Assembly (NCBI GenBank): GCA_961205875.1
Contig: OY540812.1
Coordinates: 9,610,001 to 9,674,000, forward strand
Length of the DNA stretch: 64,000 nucleotides
DNA from: Sialis fuliginosa
Taxonomy: Eukaryota; Arthropoda; Insecta; Megaloptera; Sialidae
Reading direction: 5' to 3'
The notes below the pieces were generated by a model that made no database searches, was not told the DNA's origin, and saw only the letters and a list, made by a program, of their open reading frames with translations. This document shows positions 61,053 to 64,000 of the stretch, piece after piece; positions within the stretch are counted from its first letter, which is position 1; each line of letters opens with the position of its first letter. A program made the translations under genes and the position numbers.

Positions 61053-62427
61053 GGGCGAGCGGATTACAGCTATTTCGAGCACACTAACCAACCAATCGAC
61101 GTTCTAGTGGCTAAAAATGATTTTATTAAATTCTTTATATTTTTCTGAGAAAAAACATCTATATACATGATATTTTTTTATGCGGTCCTTCAATAGGTAC
61201 ACACATTTTTTTGTTTAATAAATCTAAATCTGCATTAAAAAATCTGAAAAAATTATGTAAGCTTCATTGGATTAAAATAAACATTTTTTGTCTCATAAAC
61301 TTTTTTTTTAAAGCTATAGTTTTGAAGATAAAAAATATTTTAACTTTAAAAATAGCGAAAAATTCGTATATTTGTGAATTTTTTTCTCGGTAACTAATTG
61401 TTCAATCAGAATAAAACATAAACAAAAAGAATCAGCCAACTTTAAACTATAATTAGATTTTTTTTCATTTTGATTATTACTGTAATTAAATGTAAAAACT
61501 TCATTAGAGCCGAACTCACTCCTTGCGCCGTAAATCGATACCATGGCTGGCTACAATTTTCGTTTAATAATTGAAATATTTAAATACTGGGATGAAAGTT
61601 TCAATAAAAACACTTTAGAATATTTTTATTGCACATTTATTTGTTACAATTATTTTCTTTATTGTTACACTTATCAAAACATCTACAAACTGAACAACAT
61701 TTTAAATCTAAATCCAAACAAGAGCATGTTTTAGCTGTACAAGGAAATTTTCCGCAACAAGAACAGAAATATTTTTTGTAGATGTTCTGATAAGTATAAT
61801 ATTATAATAAAGAAAATAATCGTGACAAATAAATGTGCAATAAAAATATTCTAAAGTGTTTTTATTGATGCATTCATCCCAGTATTTAAATATTTCAATT
61901 ATTATTAAATGAATGTTGTAGCCAGCCATGGTATCGATTTACGGCGCAAAGAGTGAGTTCGGCTCTAATGAAGTTTTTACATTTAATTACAGTAATGATC
62001 AAAATGAAAAAAAATATAGTTATAGTTCAAAGTTGGCTGATTCTTTTTGTTTTTGATTTATTTTGATTGAACAATTAGTTTCCGAGAAAAAAAATCACAA
62101 ATATACGAATTTTTCGCTATTTTTAAAGTATAAATATTTTTTATCTTCAAAACAATTGATTTTAAAAAAAGTTTATGAGACAAAAAATGTTCATTTTAAT
62201 CCAATGAAGCTTACATAATTTTTTCAGATTTTTTAATGCAGATTTAGATTTATTAAACAAAAAAATGTGTGTACCTATTGAAGGACCGCATAAAAAAATA
62301 TCATGTATATAGATGTTTTTTCTCAGAAAAATATAAAGAATTTAATAAAATCATTTTTAGCCACTAGAACGTCGATTGGTCGGTTATTGTCATTTCTAAG
62401 CGAGCTAGACTCGATAATCCGCTCGCC
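61053..62427. mobile_element. Foldback, arms about 640 bp, nested in the hAT
   Basis: The arms 61053-61690 and 61785-62427 mirror each other closely. The tips are GGGCGAGCGGATTA and, read inward from the right, GGCGAGCGGATTAT, each abutting TA (61051-61052 and 62428-62429). The arms share CCAATCGACGTTCTAGTGGC, ACATCTATATACATGATAT and CGATACCATGGCTGGCTACA. Because of the mirror symmetry, the same ATG-led frames (MAGYN...) start in both arms at about 61543 and 61929. The outer 60 bases of the arms are less well matched. The loop holds the cysteine-rich frame at 61637-61801. Confidence 0.85.
61637..61801 (-). pseudogene. Cysteine-cluster (CXC-like) C-terminal peptide remnant
   Basis: A minus-strand frame open from 61801 to a stop at 61637-61639 reads YFCSCCGKFPCTAKTCSC, then six residues, then KCCSVCRCFDKCNN, ending in NCNK. 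The spacing C-x-C(C)-x5-C-x4-C-x-C-x7-CC-x2-C-x-C-x3-C resembles Tesmin/TSO1-like CXC domains and similar cysteine tails seen in some transposon proteins. There is no ATG, and a stop lies immediately upstream where the sequence enters the right arm. It therefore looks like the last exon piece of a larger protein captured at the foldback centre. The identity is an inference from cysteine spacing. Confidence 0.45.
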
Positions 62428-62608
62428 TATAAATAAGTTGGTTGCAAATGGCAAGAGAACTGTCATTGTTAATTCAGCGAATAGTGGACACTGTTTTCAC
62501 ACCAAGTAAAAAATAATTGTTTGCTTACTAAACTCGGTTTATGTCATCAATTTTTCTGCGACCTTCCTAGGAGTCGCGACCCACACTTTGAGAATCACTG
62601 TTCTATAC

Positions 62609-63236
62609 TTGTGTCGGCATGTCAAAAGAAACGCAACAATGATTTTTTCTATGCTGGTCGAATAAAATTAAAGGTTGTTTTACACCGGCATATGGAGCAT
62701 TTATAAAGGTTGTTTTAGGCATTTTGACCAGTTTATATATAATTCATAAATAATAATTAGCAAAGATTTACTTACTTTCAAATATAAAAAATGTTGATAT
62801 GCAGATTTGAACATACCCTATTACACTTACAATTAAATTTTATCACTATTTTTTACCACAGTGAATAATTCGGTTCTTTCACAATTTTTTTTATACACTT
62901 GATCGATTCTATGAGGTTTTTTTTATAAAACTAACATATTTCATATTCAGAAACAACATGTATATTAAAACATTTTAATAAAAAAAAAATATTTTTTTAT
63001 AATCTATACTTCATACTTGCAATTCAAGTATAAATGTTTGCTACTAATTTTACTTAGAACTGCATTCAAATTAAATTTTAAATCTGCATAAGTCACAATT
63101 TTATAAAAATGCAAAATAAATATACCAAGTTTTATACTTGAAACTACACAGCAGAATTAGAAGATTACATAAAACTATATGATTGTAAGAGACACTAGTA
63201 AAAATATAAACAAATCTAAAGTAATTAAAGTTTTAC
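62609..63236. other. AT-rich stretch, no gene seen
   Basis: Spacer between the hAT element and the second tandem array. Words of the array type (TAAATTTTAtC, TTACAATT) become frequent from about 62820, so the array may begin earlier in degenerate form. Confidence 0.45.
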
Positions 63237-64000
63237 AATTTTTCAATCACTTTTTGCAATTTGGATTACGTATTTCAGTTAGTCATTTTTTTGATAACTG
63301 TAGTAAGATTAGACTACAAATAGGTATAGAAATTTTACAAAATTTTAGACTTGAAATTACAAACAAGAATTGTAAAAATACATAGCGCTCATGACTTGAA
63401 AGAAATTTTGTAAAAATGCAAACAGAATTTTCAAAAAAAAAGTAATGATTTGTAAATTTCCTGTAATTGTAACTGCAAGTTTCGGTTAGTAATTTTACTA
63501 TTAATCTTGGTAAAATCAAAATCCGAATATGTGTAGAAATTTTACAAAGTTTTAGACTTGAAATTACAAATAAGAATTGTAAAAATACATAGCGCTCATG
63601 ACTTGAATGAATTTTTGTAAAAATGCAAACAGAATTTGAAAAAATAAATAATAATTTGTAAATTTCCAATCACTTCTTGAGATTGTAATTGCAAATTTTG
63701 GTTAGTAATTTTACAGATAAATGTGGTAAAATTAAATTCCGAATATGTGTAGAAATTTTACAAAGTTTTAGACTTAAAATTACAAACAAGACTTGTAAAA
63801 ATACATAGCGCTCATGACTTGAATGAATTTTTGTAAAAATGCAAACAGAATTTGAAAAAATAAATAATGATTTGTAAATTTCCAATCACTTCTTGAGATT
63901 GTAATTGCAAATTTTGGTTAGTAATTTTACAGATAATTGTGGTAAAATTAAATTCCGAATATGTATGGAAATTTTACAAAACTTTAGATTTAATTCTACA
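63237..64000. repeat. Second tandem array, about 216-bp unit, cut by window end
   Basis: Units begin near 63237, 63455, 63661 and 63877 (periods about 218, 206 and 216). Each contains TTTTGGTTAGTAATTTTACA (or a variant), GAATATGTGTAGAAATTTTA, AAAATACATAGCGCTCATGA and GAATGAATTTTTGTAAAAAT. The last two complete units are nearly identical. The 71- and 128-codon minus-strand frames arise from the repetition and are not genes. The array continues past the window. Confidence 0.85.

Larger units (their letters stand above)
60794..62600. mobile_element. hAT element with perfect 8-bp duplication
   Basis: TTCTATAC occurs exactly at 60786-60793 and 62601-62608. The ends are CAGTATTTCTCAAACTTTTT at the left and, read inward from the right, CAGTGATTCTCAAAGTGTGG, both of the hAT form CAGTGnTTCTCAAA; the right end continues GTCGCGACTCCTAGG. 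The 1807-bp body has no recognisable hAT transposase. Most of it is the large foldback at 61053-62427, so this is a non-autonomous hAT that either carries or was invaded by that foldback. Confidence 0.85.

Noticed and set aside
61543-61929. Matching ATG-led frames starting MAGYN on both strands
   Set aside because: They are the two arms of one palindrome, so the duplication reflects the inverted repeat and not two genes.
63283-63885. 128- and 71-codon minus-strand frames with repeated peptide blocks
   Set aside because: They are translations of the second tandem array; the repeated peptide simply follows the DNA repeat.
63237-64000. CRISPR-like repeat array
   Set aside because: The whole ~216-bp unit is repeated with no alternation of short identical repeats and unique spacers, and the sequence is eukaryotic.

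Overview
This is an AT-rich animal nuclear sequence, most likely from an insect. It shows no intact protein-coding gene, no operon structure and no prokaryotic signal. Every sizeable open frame I could explain is either a piece of a transposon or a by-product of a palindrome or tandem repeat. The insect assignment rests on the repeats: short non-autonomous Helitrons starting TC and ending CTAG, TA-flanked Tc1/mariner/pogo MITEs, a piggyBac-type TTAA element, hAT elements with 8-bp duplications, and a DUF4806-type gene like those expanded in some hemipterans. I cannot name the species.

Layout. 1-7 kb: two head-to-head copies of repeat family A (180-905 minus, 2986-3752 plus) flank the first copy of a 0.5-kb TA-flanked MITE (family B, 1986-2559). 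7-12 kb: a Helitron-like 3' fragment, a 1.03-kb piggyBac-type element (7707-8740), a second TTAA/TA-flanked element (9022-9855), a solo hAT-like end and a 1-kb foldback. 12-22 kb: mostly featureless AT-rich DNA with one Helitron (15242-15761), a family E MITE and a small GC-rich island with a palindromic CRE-like site (21346-21353). 22-27 kb: a 1.84-kb foldback, a Helitron, a broken mariner transposase remnant (25508-25712) and a 0.75-kb foldback. 28-39 kb: a family B copy, several foldbacks (one holding a tRNA-like fragment), a hAT transposase C-terminal remnant, a family E copy and a pogo-like element. 39-55 kb: a family-F-type repeat, a perfect 34-bp palindrome (42459-42492), two Helitron-like family D copies, two more family B copies, and an internally deleted hAT that keeps a frameshifted transposase C-terminus. 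55-64 kb: a pogo-type MITE and a 219-bp tandem array, followed by a five-exon minus-strand pseudogene related to DUF4806 proteins. After it come a hAT with perfect 8-bp duplications that encloses a 1.4-kb foldback with a cysteine-cluster reading frame in its loop, and a second ~216-bp tandem array running off the window end.

The genes do not work together in any pathway. What the window records is repeated insertion, internal deletion and decay of cut-and-paste and rolling-circle elements, with long inverted repeats unusually common. The most gene-like object is the DUF4806-type pseudogene at 58900-60302. It keeps good splice sites and consistent intron phases but carries two stop codons and one frameshift. 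The strongest candidate for something undescribed is the 57.8-64 kb block: two tandem arrays of nearly the same period, sharing sequence words in the same orientation, on either side of the pseudogene and the nested hAT/foldback.
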